From NCBI GenBank assembly GCA_965227455.1, contig OZ245752.1, positions 372,001 through 436,000 on the forward strand: DNA of 64,000 bases, given 5' to 3'. The position numbers and the translations under genes were made by a program. A model generated the notes under the pieces. It saw only the letters and a list, made by a program, of their open reading frames with translations, did no database searches and had not been told where the DNA came from. This document shows positions 55,109 through 63,611 of the stretch, in pieces (the stretch's first letter is position 1; every line of letters starts with the position of its first letter). The stretch is from JABDIP01 sp965227455 (lineage in GTDB: Bacteria; Pseudomonadota; Alphaproteobacteria; DSM-16000; Inquilinaceae).

Positions 55109-56716
55109 TTGGACAAGCGTGACAAGCGTGTCGTAGGCGCCGCAGTCGCCGCCATCGTCCTGGCGATCCTCCTGGCCGCCGGCTGGTATCTCACCCAGGA
55201 CGATGCCGCGGACCCGGTCGCCGGAGATGGCCAATCCGGCACGCCGGTCACCGCAGTCGCGCCACCGGCGGCCACTACCGACCCGGTTTCGCAGTCGCAA
55301 GCGGGCGCGTCGACCGCGGCTTCGACCGACAGCCAGCAGACGCAGCCGCAGACTGGCGGCGCGACGCAGGCGGGGGCATCCGACGCGTCGTCCGGCGTGA
55401 CACAGCTACCCTCCGGCTCCACCGCCGAGCAGCCGACAGGCGGTACGGCCTCATCCGGCGTGGCCGAAGTGGCGTCGCAGACCGGGTCGTCATCGGTGAC
55501 CACGACACCAGGACAGACTGGCACCGCGCAGACCGACGCGGCGCAAGCCGGCACCGCACAGACGGGCACCGGTCAGCAGCCCGCCGCATCTGGCATCGCC
55601 GGATCACAGACCGCGACCGGCGCGCAGCCGCCGGCAAGCCAGAGCGCCCAGGACGGGGCCGCTTCGACCGGCTCCGCCGGAACCTCCGCCGGCACCGGGA
55701 CGGCTGCCGCCGGAAGCACGACCATCCTGACCGACGAGCAGGTGGCGACGCTGCCGCCGATCCGGCCGCCGAGCTTCGATGTGGTGCGGGTCAACGAGCT
55801 GGGCGACGCGGTGATCGCCGGGCGTGCCGAGCCCCGTTCGATCGTGATCATCTATGACGGCGATCGCGAGATCGGCCGGGTGGCGGCCGACAGCCGGGGC
55901 GAATGGGTGTTCGTCTCGGACCGGCCCCTGACCCCGGGCCAGCACGAGATCGGCCTTCTGGCACGCTCCGGGCCGCAGTCGCGGCTGTCCGACCAGGTTG
56001 TGGTGCTGATCGCGCCCGAACCGCGCCAGGATATCGCCGGTCAACCGAGCGAAGGCGACCCGGATCGCGAAAAGCCGCTGGCCCTGCTGGTGCCGCGGGA
56101 TGAGATCGGAGCCACCACGGTGCTGCAATCGCCGACCGCCACGACGACGGCGGACGCCGCCGACCCGCAAGCGGCGGGCACCGGCAGCCCGGCCGCAACG
56201 AGCGGAACCGCATCGGCTGAGCCCGGCGCTTCCGACGGTGCGCCGGTCAGCATCGATGTGGTCGACTATGACGAGGCGGGCCAGTTGATCGTCAGCGGCC
56301 GATCGGCGCCGGATTCCGATGTCCGCCTCTATCTCGACAATCAGTTTGTCGGCACCGCTCGCACAGAATCCGACGGATCCTTCGAGGTCCAGCCGGCCGA
56401 TCCGGTGGAGCCCGGCGTCTATGCGCTCCGGGTCGATGAGGTCGGTCCCGCCGGGTCGGTGACCGCCCGGGCCGAGACGCCGTTCCAGCGCGCCGACGCG
56501 GTCAGCGCCGCGCCCCCGGGGTTCCGGCAGGTCGTCGTGCAGCCGGGCAACAGCCTGTGGCGATTGGCCCGCCGGGTCTATGGTGAAGGCATCCAGTACA
56601 CGGTGATCTACCAGGCCAACAACAGCCAGATCCGCAATCCGGACCTGATCTATCCAGGCCAGGTGTTCAACGTGCCGGATATGCCGACCGAAGTGCCCGG
56701 CGGCGATCCGAGCTGA
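55109..56716 (+). CDS. Membrane-anchored LysM protein with long disordered linker
   Basis: About 535 residues. A short MDKRDKR N-terminus, one transmembrane helix (VVGAAVAAIVLAILLAAGWYL), then about 190 residues very rich in Ala, Thr, Ser, Gln and Gly. Two Ig-like/big domains follow (FDVVRVNELGDAVIAGRAEPRSIVIIYDG, then SIDVVDYDEAGQLIVSGRSAPDSDVRLYLDN). The C-terminal LysM is VQPGNSLWRLARRVYGEGIQYTVIYQANNSQIRNPDLIYPGQVFNVP. LysM should bind peptidoglycan. The TTG start at 55109 is inferred from the basic segment before the helix; the frame is open further upstream. Confidence 0.85.
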   Translation: MDKRDKRVVGAAVAAIVLAILLAAGWYLTQDDAADPVAGDGQSGTPVTAVAPPAATTDPVSQSQAGASTAASTDSQQTQPQTGGATQAGASDASSGVTQLPSGSTAEQPTGGTASSGVAEVASQTGSSSVTTTPGQTGTAQTDAAQAGTAQTGTGQQPAASGIAGSQTATGAQPPASQSAQDGAASTGSAGTSAGTGTAAAGSTTILTDEQVATLPPIRPPSFDVVRVNELGDAVIAGRAEPRSIVIIYDGDREIGRVAADSRGEWVFVSDRPLTPGQHEIGLLARSGPQSRLSDQVVVLIAPEPRQDIAGQPSEGDPDREKPLALLVPRDEIGATTVLQSPTATTTADAADPQAAGTGSPAATSGTASAEPGASDGAPVSIDVVDYDEAGQLIVSGRSAPDSDVRLYLDNQFVGTARTESDGSFEVQPADPVEPGVYALRVDEVGPAGSVTARAETPFQRADAVSAAPPGFRQVVVQPGNSLWRLARRVYGEGIQYTVIYQANNSQIRNPDLIYPGQVFNVPDMPTEVPGGDPS

Positions 56717-56855
56717 GGCACAGTTCCCTCAAGGACGTAACCAAATCACGGTGCATTCATCGATCGTGACGACGCGATCCCGTTGAATCCGGCAGCCCGG
56801 CTGCTTATCCATGGCCGGTGCATGCCTATCCCCCACTGACCGGACCTCAACGCTG

Positions 56856-57461
56856 ATGCTCGATCCGATGATGCGCCGCCTCGTCGATCCGCCGCTCAAT
56901 GCGGCCGGCCGGACGCTGGCACGGGCAGGAATCCACGCCAACGCGGTCACGTGGGCCGGCTTTGCCTTCGGTATCGCGGCCATGGTGGCGCTTGCATACC
57001 AGCATTATTGGCTGGCATTGGCGATGATTGCAGCGAACCGGGTCGCCGACGGGCTGGACGGCGCGGTGGCACGGCATGTCGGCGTCACCGACCTTGGCGG
57101 CTATCTCGATATCGTGCTGGATTTCCTCATCTACTCCGGCGTTGTGTTCGGCTTTGCAGTAGGGCGGCCCGACCAGGCCCTGGCGGCCGCTTTCCTGATC
57201 TTCTCCTTCGTGGGCACCGGCTCGTCCTTCCTGGCCTACGCGATCATCGCCGCCAAGCGCAACATCAGCACCGATCTGCGCGGCCGCAAATCGCTGTTCT
57301 ATATCGGCGGGCTGACCGAGGGCACCGAGACCATCGCCCTGTTCGTGGCGATCTGCCTGCTGCCGCAATGGTTCGCCTGGCTGGCCTACGGCTTCGGCGC
57401 GCTGTGCTGGCTGACCACCGGTGCGCGCATCGCCGCCGCCATGGACGCCTTCAAGGACTGA
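56856..57461 (+). CDS. CDP-alcohol phosphatidyltransferase family protein
   Basis: A 201-residue polytopic membrane protein with the catalytic D-x2-D-G-x2-A-R-x8-G-x3-D-x3-D signature as DGLDGAVARHVGVTDLGGYLDIVLD. It also has ANAVTWAGFAFGIAAM and about six helices. It transfers a phospho-alcohol to or from a CDP-linked lipid; the exact substrate is not clear. The ATG at 56856 is used (MLDPMMRRLVD); an upstream in-frame ATG lacks homology. The convergent RND operon ends 15 bases after the gene. Confidence 0.85.
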   Translation: MLDPMMRRLVDPPLNAAGRTLARAGIHANAVTWAGFAFGIAAMVALAYQHYWLALAMIAANRVADGLDGAVARHVGVTDLGGYLDIVLDFLIYSGVVFGFAVGRPDQALAAAFLIFSFVGTGSSFLAYAIIAAKRNISTDLRGRKSLFYIGGLTEGTETIALFVAICLLPQWFAWLAYGFGALCWLTTGARIAAAMDAFKD

Positions 57462-57476
57462 TCCGGAAGCCGGAGA

Positions 57477-60400
57477 TTACTCGGCAGCATCCACCAGCGG
57501 CGGGTTGGCCGGGGCGGGGAGGGTGCCGGCGGTGGTCTGCGGCTTGGCCGCGATGCGGCGTTGCCGGCGGCGCTCCCGCCGGGCCTCGCGCCACGCCCCC
57601 AGATTGGCCCGCACCATCAGCGCCGACGGGGTCACCACAAGCGTCAGCACGGTCGCGAAGGACAGGCCGAAGGCGATGGCGGTCGACAGGCTGACCCACC
57701 ATTGGGTGGAGGGCGCGCCGAACGAAACCTGCCGGGTGGCGAAGTCGATATTGGTCCGCAGCACCATCGGCATCAGGCCGAGGATCGTCGTCACCGTGGT
57801 CAGCAGCACCGGCCGCAGGCGCTGGGCGCCGGTGCGCAGGATCGCCTCGCGGGCATCGGTCGCGCGCTCCCGCAGCCGGTCGAAGGTATCGATCAGCACG
57901 ATGTTGTTGTTGACCACGATGCCGGCCAGGGCGATGACGCCGATACCGGTCATGACAATGCCGAAAGGCTGTTCGGTGACCAGCAGGCCGATCATCACGC
58001 CGGTGGTCGACATGATCACCGCCGACAGGATCAGGGTGGCGCTGTAGAAGCTGTTGAACTGGGTGACCAGGATGATCGCCATTATGAACAGCGCCACGCC
58101 GAACGCCTTGCCCAGGAAGGCCTGGGCCGCCTTCTGCTCTTCGTCCTCGCCCTTGAATTCCCAGTCGATGCGGGGATCGAGCCCGGCTGTCGGCAGCCAT
58201 TCGCGCAGTTCGCTGACGATGGCGTCGGGCAGCACGCCCTCCTCCACATCGGCCTTCACGGTCATCACCCGGCGGCCCTCGACCCGGTTCAGGGTGCCGA
58301 CCTTGGGCTGCGGCGTACGCTCGACGAAGTTGCTGATCGGGATCGAGCTAACCCCGGTGGTCACCCGGACATTGTCGAGCTGCTGCAGGCTCCGCCAGGA
58401 TTCCGGATAGCGGACGATGATGTCGATTTCCTCGTCGCTGTCGTCGGGCCGGTATTCGCCGATGGTGAGCCCGTTGGTGACCAGCTTGATGGAATCGCCG
58501 ACTCCGGTGATGTCGACGCCATATTTCGCGGCCTGGGAGCGGTCGACCGCGATCTGCCATTCGATCGCCGGCACCGGCCGGTCGTCCTCGATATCGACCA
58601 GCCCCGGGATCTGGTCGAAATGGGCGCGCACCGTTTCGACCGCCTCGTCCAGCAGGTGCGGATAGCGGGAGCTCAGCTCGACCGCGACCGGCTTGCCGAC
58701 CGGCGGTCCCGCCTCGGGCTCGCGGGTCTCCACATAGATGCCGGCGAGGCCGGATGTCAGGGAGCGGATCTCATCCAGGATCTCGTCGGCCGGCCGGCGG
58801 GCGTCCCAATCGTTCAGTTCGATGGTGATCTGGCCGATCACATCCTCGGACACATCGTCGCCGTCGCCGCCCTGGCCGGTGCGGGTATAGACCGAGGCGA
58901 ATTCGTCCTTCAGCAGCAGCACCTGCTGCTCGACCTCGCGCATGAGATCGTCTTTTTCATAGACCGACAGGTTGCCGCGGGCATGCACCATGACGATGGC
59001 CTGCTCGGGCTCGACCTCCGGGAAGAACTCCACCCCCTTGCCGTGGGTGCCGAAATAATACCAGGTCCCGACCATGGCGAACGCCGCCAGCAGCAGCACC
59101 TTGGCCGGATGCCTGAGCGCGATGCCCAGGACCTTCAGATAGGCGCCGGTGAAGCCGCGGACCTTCTTGGGCTCGAAGGTCTCGCCGTCGGCCAGGGCGC
59201 GCATCTGCTCGCTGTCGGCGGTGCCGCCATACTTGCCGAAATACGCGCCCAGCGTCGGCACGAAGATCAGCGCCATCATCAGCGAGGCCGCCAGGGTCGC
59301 GACCAGCGTGATCGGCAGGTACTTCATGAACTCGCCGACCACCCCCGGCCAGAACAGCAGCGGCATGAAGGCGGCCAGGGTGGTGGCGGTGGAGGCGATG
59401 ATCGGCCAGGCCATGCGCTTGGCCGCCATGCCGTAGGCGATCTTGCGATCCAGCCCCTCGGCCATCTTCCGGTCGGCGTATTCGGTCACCACGATGGCGC
59501 CGTCGACCAGCATGCCGACCGCCAGGATCAGCGAGAACAGCACCACGATGTTGACCGTCAGGCCCAGCATCGACAGCACCAGGATGCCGGTCAGGAAGGA
59601 GCCTGGGATGGCCACGCCGACCAGGCCGGCGGTGCGCAGGCCCAGCGCCCCGACGACCACGATCATCACCAGCAGGACCGCGCTGATTACGTTGTTCTGC
59701 AGGTCCTTCAGCATGGTGCGGATGTCTTTCGAGCGGTCCTGGCTGAAGCTGACCTGGACCATCTCCGGCCACAGCGCGCGCTCCTCCTCGACCACCGCGC
59801 GCACCGCTTCGATGGTGTCGATGATGTTCTCGCCGGTGCGCTTGGAGACCTCCAGCGCCACCGCCGGCAGGCCGTCGACGCGGGCGAACCCTTCCGGATC
59901 CTCGAAGGTCCGGCGGATCGTGGCGATGTCGCGGAATTCGACCACGGCATCGCCCTGCACCTTGACCGGCAGGCTCAGGATGTCTTCCAGCCCCTCGAAC
60001 AGCCCGGGAACCTTGATGGCGAAGCGGCCGCGGCCGGTGTCCAGCGTGCCGGCGGCCACCAGCCGGTTGGACCGGCTGACCACCTGGACGATCTCGTCGC
60101 CGTTCAGGCCGTAGCTCTCGACCAGCAGCGGATCGACGATGATCTCGACGACCTCCTCCCGATCGCCGGCGATATCGACCTCCAGCACCGTCGGGATGGC
60201 CTCGATCTCGTCGCGCAGATCGCGGGCGAGCCGCACCAGGGTGCGCTCCGGCACGTCGCCGGCCATTGTCACCACCAGCACTGGGAACAGGCTCAGATTG
60301 ACCTCGTTGACGGTCGGCTCATCGGCCTCTTCCGGAAGGTCCGGCTTGGCCCGGTCGACCGCTTCGCGGACATCCTGCAGGGCGGTGTCGACATCGAAGC

Positions 60401-60695
60401 CGGCATCGAATTCCAGGATGACGTTGCCGCCGCCCTCATAGGCGGAGGAACTCATCTCCTTCACGCCCTCGATGCTGCGCAGCTCCTCTTCCATGGGCCG
60501 CACCATCAGCCGCTCGGAATCCTCCGGCGAGATGCCATCCAGATGCATCGAGACGTAGATGATCGGAATGTTGATGTCGGGATCGGATTCCTTCGGGATG
60601 GTGACATAGGCCACTGCGCCGCTGATCAACAGCAGCACCAGGGTCGCGATGACCGTCCGCGACCGGTTTATGGCGGCGTCGATCAATGCGTTCAC
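57477..60695 (-). CDS. RND-family efflux transporter, inner-membrane subunit
   Basis: A 1072-residue AcrB/MexF-like pump. N-terminal helix FVLLLISGAVAYVTIPKESDPDI-like region, two periplasmic loops and twelve membrane helices with the conserved transport region VGMLVDGAIVVTEYADRKMAEG. It also has GVVGEFMKYLPITLV and NNIVLIDTFDRLRERATDAREAILR. It overlaps the adaptor gene by four bases. No outer-membrane channel gene is adjacent. The upstream padR gene probably controls the pair. Confidence 0.95.
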   Translation of the reverse strand: MNALIDAAINRSRTVIATLVLLLISGAVAYVTIPKESDPDINIPIIYVSMHLDGISPEDSERLMVRPMEEELRSIEGVKEMSSSAYEGGGNVILEFDAGFDVDTALQDVREAVDRAKPDLPEEADEPTVNEVNLSLFPVLVVTMAGDVPERTLVRLARDLRDEIEAIPTVLEVDIAGDREEVVEIIVDPLLVESYGLNGDEIVQVVSRSNRLVAAGTLDTGRGRFAIKVPGLFEGLEDILSLPVKVQGDAVVEFRDIATIRRTFEDPEGFARVDGLPAVALEVSKRTGENIIDTIEAVRAVVEEERALWPEMVQVSFSQDRSKDIRTMLKDLQNNVISAVLLVMIVVVGALGLRTAGLVGVAIPGSFLTGILVLSMLGLTVNIVVLFSLILAVGMLVDGAIVVTEYADRKMAEGLDRKIAYGMAAKRMAWPIIASTATTLAAFMPLLFWPGVVGEFMKYLPITLVATLAASLMMALIFVPTLGAYFGKYGGTADSEQMRALADGETFEPKKVRGFTGAYLKVLGIALRHPAKVLLLAAFAMVGTWYYFGTHGKGVEFFPEVEPEQAIVMVHARGNLSVYEKDDLMREVEQQVLLLKDEFASVYTRTGQGGDGDDVSEDVIGQITIELNDWDARRPADEILDEIRSLTSGLAGIYVETREPEAGPPVGKPVAVELSSRYPHLLDEAVETVRAHFDQIPGLVDIEDDRPVPAIEWQIAVDRSQAAKYGVDITGVGDSIKLVTNGLTIGEYRPDDSDEEIDIIVRYPESWRSLQQLDNVRVTTGVSSIPISNFVERTPQPKVGTLNRVEGRRVMTVKADVEEGVLPDAIVSELREWLPTAGLDPRIDWEFKGEDEEQKAAQAFLGKAFGVALFIMAIILVTQFNSFYSATLILSAVIMSTTGVMIGLLVTEQPFGIVMTGIGVIALAGIVVNNNIVLIDTFDRLRERATDAREAILRTGAQRLRPVLLTTVTTILGLMPMVLRTNIDFATRQVSFGAPSTQWWVSLSTAIAFGLSFATVLTLVVTPSALMVRANLGAWREARRERRRQRRIAAKPQTTAGTLPAPANPPLVDAAE

Positions 60696-61789
60696 GAGGG
60701 ATTGCCTCCGACCGTGATCTCATCGACCCAGACCGGTTCGACATGCTGGCCGGTCTGCACGAATTCCTGGCCGACGACGATCATCGTCAAGGTGTCGGGC
60801 AGCCCGCCGATCCAGACGCTGTCCTCCGTCCCGCCCAAGATCTCGACCGGGTAGAACACCACCAGATCGTTCTCATCGACCGCCTTGATGCCGACATCGC
60901 CCTCTGCCGACAGGCTGAGCACCGCCGGGGAGACGCGATGGGCGGAGACCTGCTCGATCGGCAGGGTCAACTCGGCCGTCAGCCCCTCGATCATCTGGCC
61001 GTCGGAATTGTCGATCTCGATCTCGACGGTGAAAGTGCGGGTCAGGCTGTCGGCGACCGTACCCACATAGCTGACAACGCCGTCCACCTCGCGGCCGTCG
61101 ACCAGCCGGGCCGAGCCGACCCGGCCGAGATCGATCTGACCGAGATAGCGTTCGGAGACCTGGCCGACGATCCGCAGCGGATCCAGATCCACCACCATGG
61201 CGACCGGATCGCCGTAATCGACATAATCGCCGATCTCCACATAGCGATGCTCGACGGCGCCATCGAACGGCGCCCGGATGGTCAGGTTCTCGACCGCCAG
61301 CTCGGCGATCTCCACCATGGCGCGGGCCGCATCCAGGGCCGCCTTGGACTGGGCCAGCTGGGTGTCGGCGCGGTAGCCGCGCTCGTTCAGCTGCTGGGCC
61401 GCGTCGAACTCGATTTGGCGCTGCGCCAGCAGGGCGTTGGCCTCGTCCAGCTTTGCCATGCGGTCGTCGATGTCGATGCGCACCAACGCGGTGCCGGACT
61501 CCACATGGGCGCCGCGGGTCACCATGACGGCCTCGATCAGGCCGGTCGCCTCGGCGCGGATCTCCACCTTGCGGTCGGCCAGGGTGCGGCCCTGCAGGAT
61601 CAGCGTATTGACCATCGGCTCGGCGGAGACCTGGTCGACCCGGACCTTGGCCAGCACCTGTTCCGCCTCGGCGACGGCAGCCACATCGACTTCCGCCTCG
61701 GCGGAGTCGGAGCCCGGCAACTGCCCGGACAGAATCCAACCGGTCGCGACGATCGCGATAACGGCAGCGATCAACCAAGACGGTCGCAT
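60692..61789 (-). CDS. RND efflux periplasmic adaptor (membrane fusion protein)
   Basis: A 365-residue periplasmic adaptor with an N-terminal hydrophobic signal/anchor (LIAAVIAIVATGWILSG). It has the biotinyl-lipoyl-like half VEIRAEATGLIEAVMVTRGAHVESGTALVRID, a coiled-coil hairpin (LDEANALLAQRQIEFDAAQQLNERGYRADTQLAQSKAAL) and the return half NLTIRAPFDGAVEHRYVEIGDYV. The start at 61789 (MRPSWLIAAV) matches a signal peptide; a longer reading to 61834 does not. It is encoded immediately before and overlapping the pump gene. Confidence 0.93.
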   Translation of the reverse strand: MRPSWLIAAVIAIVATGWILSGQLPGSDSAEAEVDVAAVAEAEQVLAKVRVDQVSAEPMVNTLILQGRTLADRKVEIRAEATGLIEAVMVTRGAHVESGTALVRIDIDDRMAKLDEANALLAQRQIEFDAAQQLNERGYRADTQLAQSKAALDAARAMVEIAELAVENLTIRAPFDGAVEHRYVEIGDYVDYGDPVAMVVDLDPLRIVGQVSERYLGQIDLGRVGSARLVDGREVDGVVSYVGTVADSLTRTFTVEIEIDNSDGQMIEGLTAELTLPIEQVSAHRVSPAVLSLSAEGDVGIKAVDENDLVVFYPVEILGGTEDSVWIGGLPDTLTMIVVGQEFVQTGQHVEPVWVDEITVGGNPS

Positions 61790-61852
61790 TGTGTCCCCTC
61801 GTTTAGTCTGGTCCGGTCGCGGGCGCCCTCGCACGGCGCGGCCGGAGGCGGC

Positions 61853-62386
61853 TTATTCCGCCACGTCCCTGTGCAAGAGCTCGCCGATCAGTTCGTGCCC
61901 ATGCTCTTCGACATAGGCCAGTGCGGCGCGATGCATCGCGACCCCAAAATTGCGGACGAACCGCTCTCCGGGAGGCTGCGCCTCCGTGCAGCTCTGCAGA
62001 AATTCAAGCCGGGCCCGATGATAGGCGGCGCGGTCGGCAATGCGGCGATCGAGGTCGGCCGGCGACATCAGATCGGCAAAGAACATCATGAACATGAAGT
62101 CGGAGCGGAACTTGTCCTCCCCCGGCGGCTTGTTGACCGCGTCGAACAGGGCGTGGCGCCCCTTTTGGGTGATCGCATAGACCTTCTTGTCCGGCCGCGA
62201 ATCCTGGGAATGCTGCTGACAGGTCACCTGACCGTCCTCGGTCAGCTTCTTCAGCGCCGGATAGATCGAGCCGAACCCCGCCTCCTGGAAATGGGAGAAC
62301 GGGCCCTCCTCGAACTGCTTGCGAATCTCGTAGCCGGAACAGGCGTTTCTGCTCAGTACGCCGAGGCACAGAGTCTTTACATCCAT
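61853..62386 (-). CDS. PadR-family transcriptional regulator
   Basis: A 177-residue regulator with the winged helix MDVKTLCLGVLSRNACSGYEIRKQFEEGPFSHFQEAGFGSIYPALKKLTEDGQV typical of PadR. Its C-terminal dimerisation helices contain DFMFMMFFADLMSPADLDRRI. It lies 63 bases before the adaptor gene on the same strand, so padR-adaptor-pump form one unit, probably repressed by PadR until a substrate binds. TATATA-rich direct repeats upstream are the likely operator. Confidence 0.93.
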   Translation of the reverse strand: MDVKTLCLGVLSRNACSGYEIRKQFEEGPFSHFQEAGFGSIYPALKKLTEDGQVTCQQHSQDSRPDKKVYAITQKGRHALFDAVNKPPGEDKFRSDFMFMMFFADLMSPADLDRRIADRAAYHRARLEFLQSCTEAQPPGERFVRNFGVAMHRAALAYVEEHGHELIGELLHRDVAE

Positions 62387-62417
62387 CGATCACACTCCTG
62401 TGATCGCCAACCTATCA

Positions 62418-62459
62418 CGAATCTATATATTTGCAAGACATATAACGAATTGATATATT
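62418..62459. promoter_or_regulatory. Divergent control region of padR and the candidate small RNA
   Basis: Two 14-base direct repeats, CGAATCTATATATT (62418-62431) and CGAATTGATATATT (62446-62459), occur 28 bases apart. On the plus strand a promoter TTGCAA (62431-62436) and TATATT (62454-62459), 17 bases apart, overlaps them. On the minus strand TTCGTT and TATAGAT, about 16 bases apart, could drive padR. The repeats are plausible PadR sites. Confidence 0.6.
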
Positions 62460-62465
62460 AATCGA

Positions 62466-62633
62466 ACCTTCAGGCCTCCTTTGGGTCGTTTCGGCCGGCC
62501 CGTGACCCTGGTGACCAGTGTCACAGCCGATGCGACCGGTTTCGGGCATGGTGGGGCCAGCTCGATCGTCCTCCCTCGATACGAGCACCTCCCTGAAACA
62601 CTGAGCCCCCGCAAATGCGGGGGCTTTTCTTTT
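62466..62633 (+). ncRNA. Candidate small RNA with anti-Shine-Dalgarno loops
   Basis: A good promoter ends at 62459 and a strong terminator ends at 62633, with no convincing gene between. The transcript of about 168 bases carries three CCUCC motifs: CCTCCTTT (62475), CCTCCCT (about 62570-62576) and CCTCCCT (62588-62594). The middle one is presented in the loop of a GCTCG-ATCG/CGAT-A-CGAGC hairpin. A second hairpin GTGAC-CTGG/CCAG-GTCAC lies at 62502-62524. Anti-Shine-Dalgarno loops are typical of alphaproteobacterial trans-acting RNAs such as the cuckoo/alpha-r14 type. Confidence 0.55.
62605..62633 (+). terminator. Strong rho-independent terminator of the small RNA
   Basis: GCCCCCGC pairs perfectly with GCGGGGGC around AAAT and is followed by TTTTCTTTT. 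No plus-strand gene precedes it, which is why an RNA gene is proposed. Confidence 0.9.
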
Positions 62634-62698
62634 CCGGCGACGCTGTCGGCGAACCGCCCTGGGCCCGCCGACAGCGCGTCGTGCGACCGGTGTGCCGG

Positions 62699-62902
62699 CT
62701 AGTTGTCGGTCGGGGCGGCCGGATCGGCCGGGACCGGCTTGGGGGTCGCCTCGGGCAGCTCGCCGAGCTGCTGGTCGGCTTGCGGCGCGGTCGTGTCGTT
62801 CTGCTCCGCCGTGGTCTGATCGTCGCATGCGGCCAGCGCGAACATCGCCGCCGCCGCGAAGCCGAGCGCGGGCAGCCGTCTCGTCAAGTCCGAAAGGACC
62901 AT
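62699..62902 (-). CDS. Small lipoprotein
   Basis: A 67-residue precursor: MVLSDLTRRLPALGFAAAAMFALAACDDQTTAEQND, with lipobox LAAC at Cys26 followed by Asp residues (which favour inner-membrane retention in E. coli). The mature tail is short, acidic and Pro/Ala-rich (TPKPVPADPAAPTDN). AAGGAGAGG lies four bases before the ATG, a strong ribosome-binding site. Function unknown. The longer in-frame reading upstream has no signal. Confidence 0.75.
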   Translation of the reverse strand: MVLSDLTRRLPALGFAAAAMFALAACDDQTTAEQNDTTAPQADQQLGELPEATPKPVPADPAAPTDN

Positions 62903-63611
62903 GATACCTCTCCTTTGGCTTGGCGCCGTTTCCCGGCGCTGATGGGGACCCGGCCCAGTGGGGCGGGCCGGGTCCCGGGGGTCCCGCACGGCCGGATGCT
63001 GCGTGCCCGGCCCTGAACCCGTTGCTGGCTGCTCGGACCGCGATGGCATCGGGGCGTATGCCGTCGGGCCGAAACCGACACTGCGACGGGCCCAGGCGGC
63101 ATCTGAGGCAGGTCGGTCCGTATTGCGGGCTGGGAGGATGCTAGTCCCGCTACCGGTGACCATAGCGTGACAAATCTGGGACGTCGGCAACCGCCGGTCG
63201 CCCTTGCAAAACCCGGCGCAAACCGCTCTGGCTGGCGCCGATTCGCCGATCCGGGGTCACAGAGACGCGGTGCCGTGGTGTCGATGCCTGGCCGGTCACT
63301 GGCGGTGGTGGAGCCCCGACCGGAAGAATCCCCGGGAACCGGCCGGTTTTCGCGGATCGGGCAGGGCCGGCCGACGCCATTTTGCCGCCTTTATTGACTG
63401 CGAGCTTCCGCTAAATTCAAATTGGGGTACAACCCCGGCCGAACTCCGTTGATTCGGCCGCGATAATTGGCGGGGCGCGGCCCATCTCATTTCGGAGCCG
63501 CGGCGGTCTGGGGACACAGTCGGACGTCCCCGGTCGGCGAAAGTCGGCAGCCGTCATTCTCCGTCGCATCGGGACCGTCCGGGGCCATATTGGCGGGACG
63601 AAAGGATAATC
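62903..63611. other. Intergenic region of about 700 bases
   Basis: No supported gene. Open frames here lack ribosome-binding sites and homology. The right end is the minC leader with AAAGGA before its GTG. Nothing repeat-like or structured was found beyond GC-rich palindromes. Confidence 0.4.

Noticed and set aside
57561..60854. A 1097-codon frame opposite the RND pump
   Set aside because: Antisense shadow; the pump on the other strand has all conserved motifs.
62481..62702. Short open frame within the candidate small RNA
   Set aside because: It runs through the strong terminator at 62605-62633 and has no ribosome-binding site.
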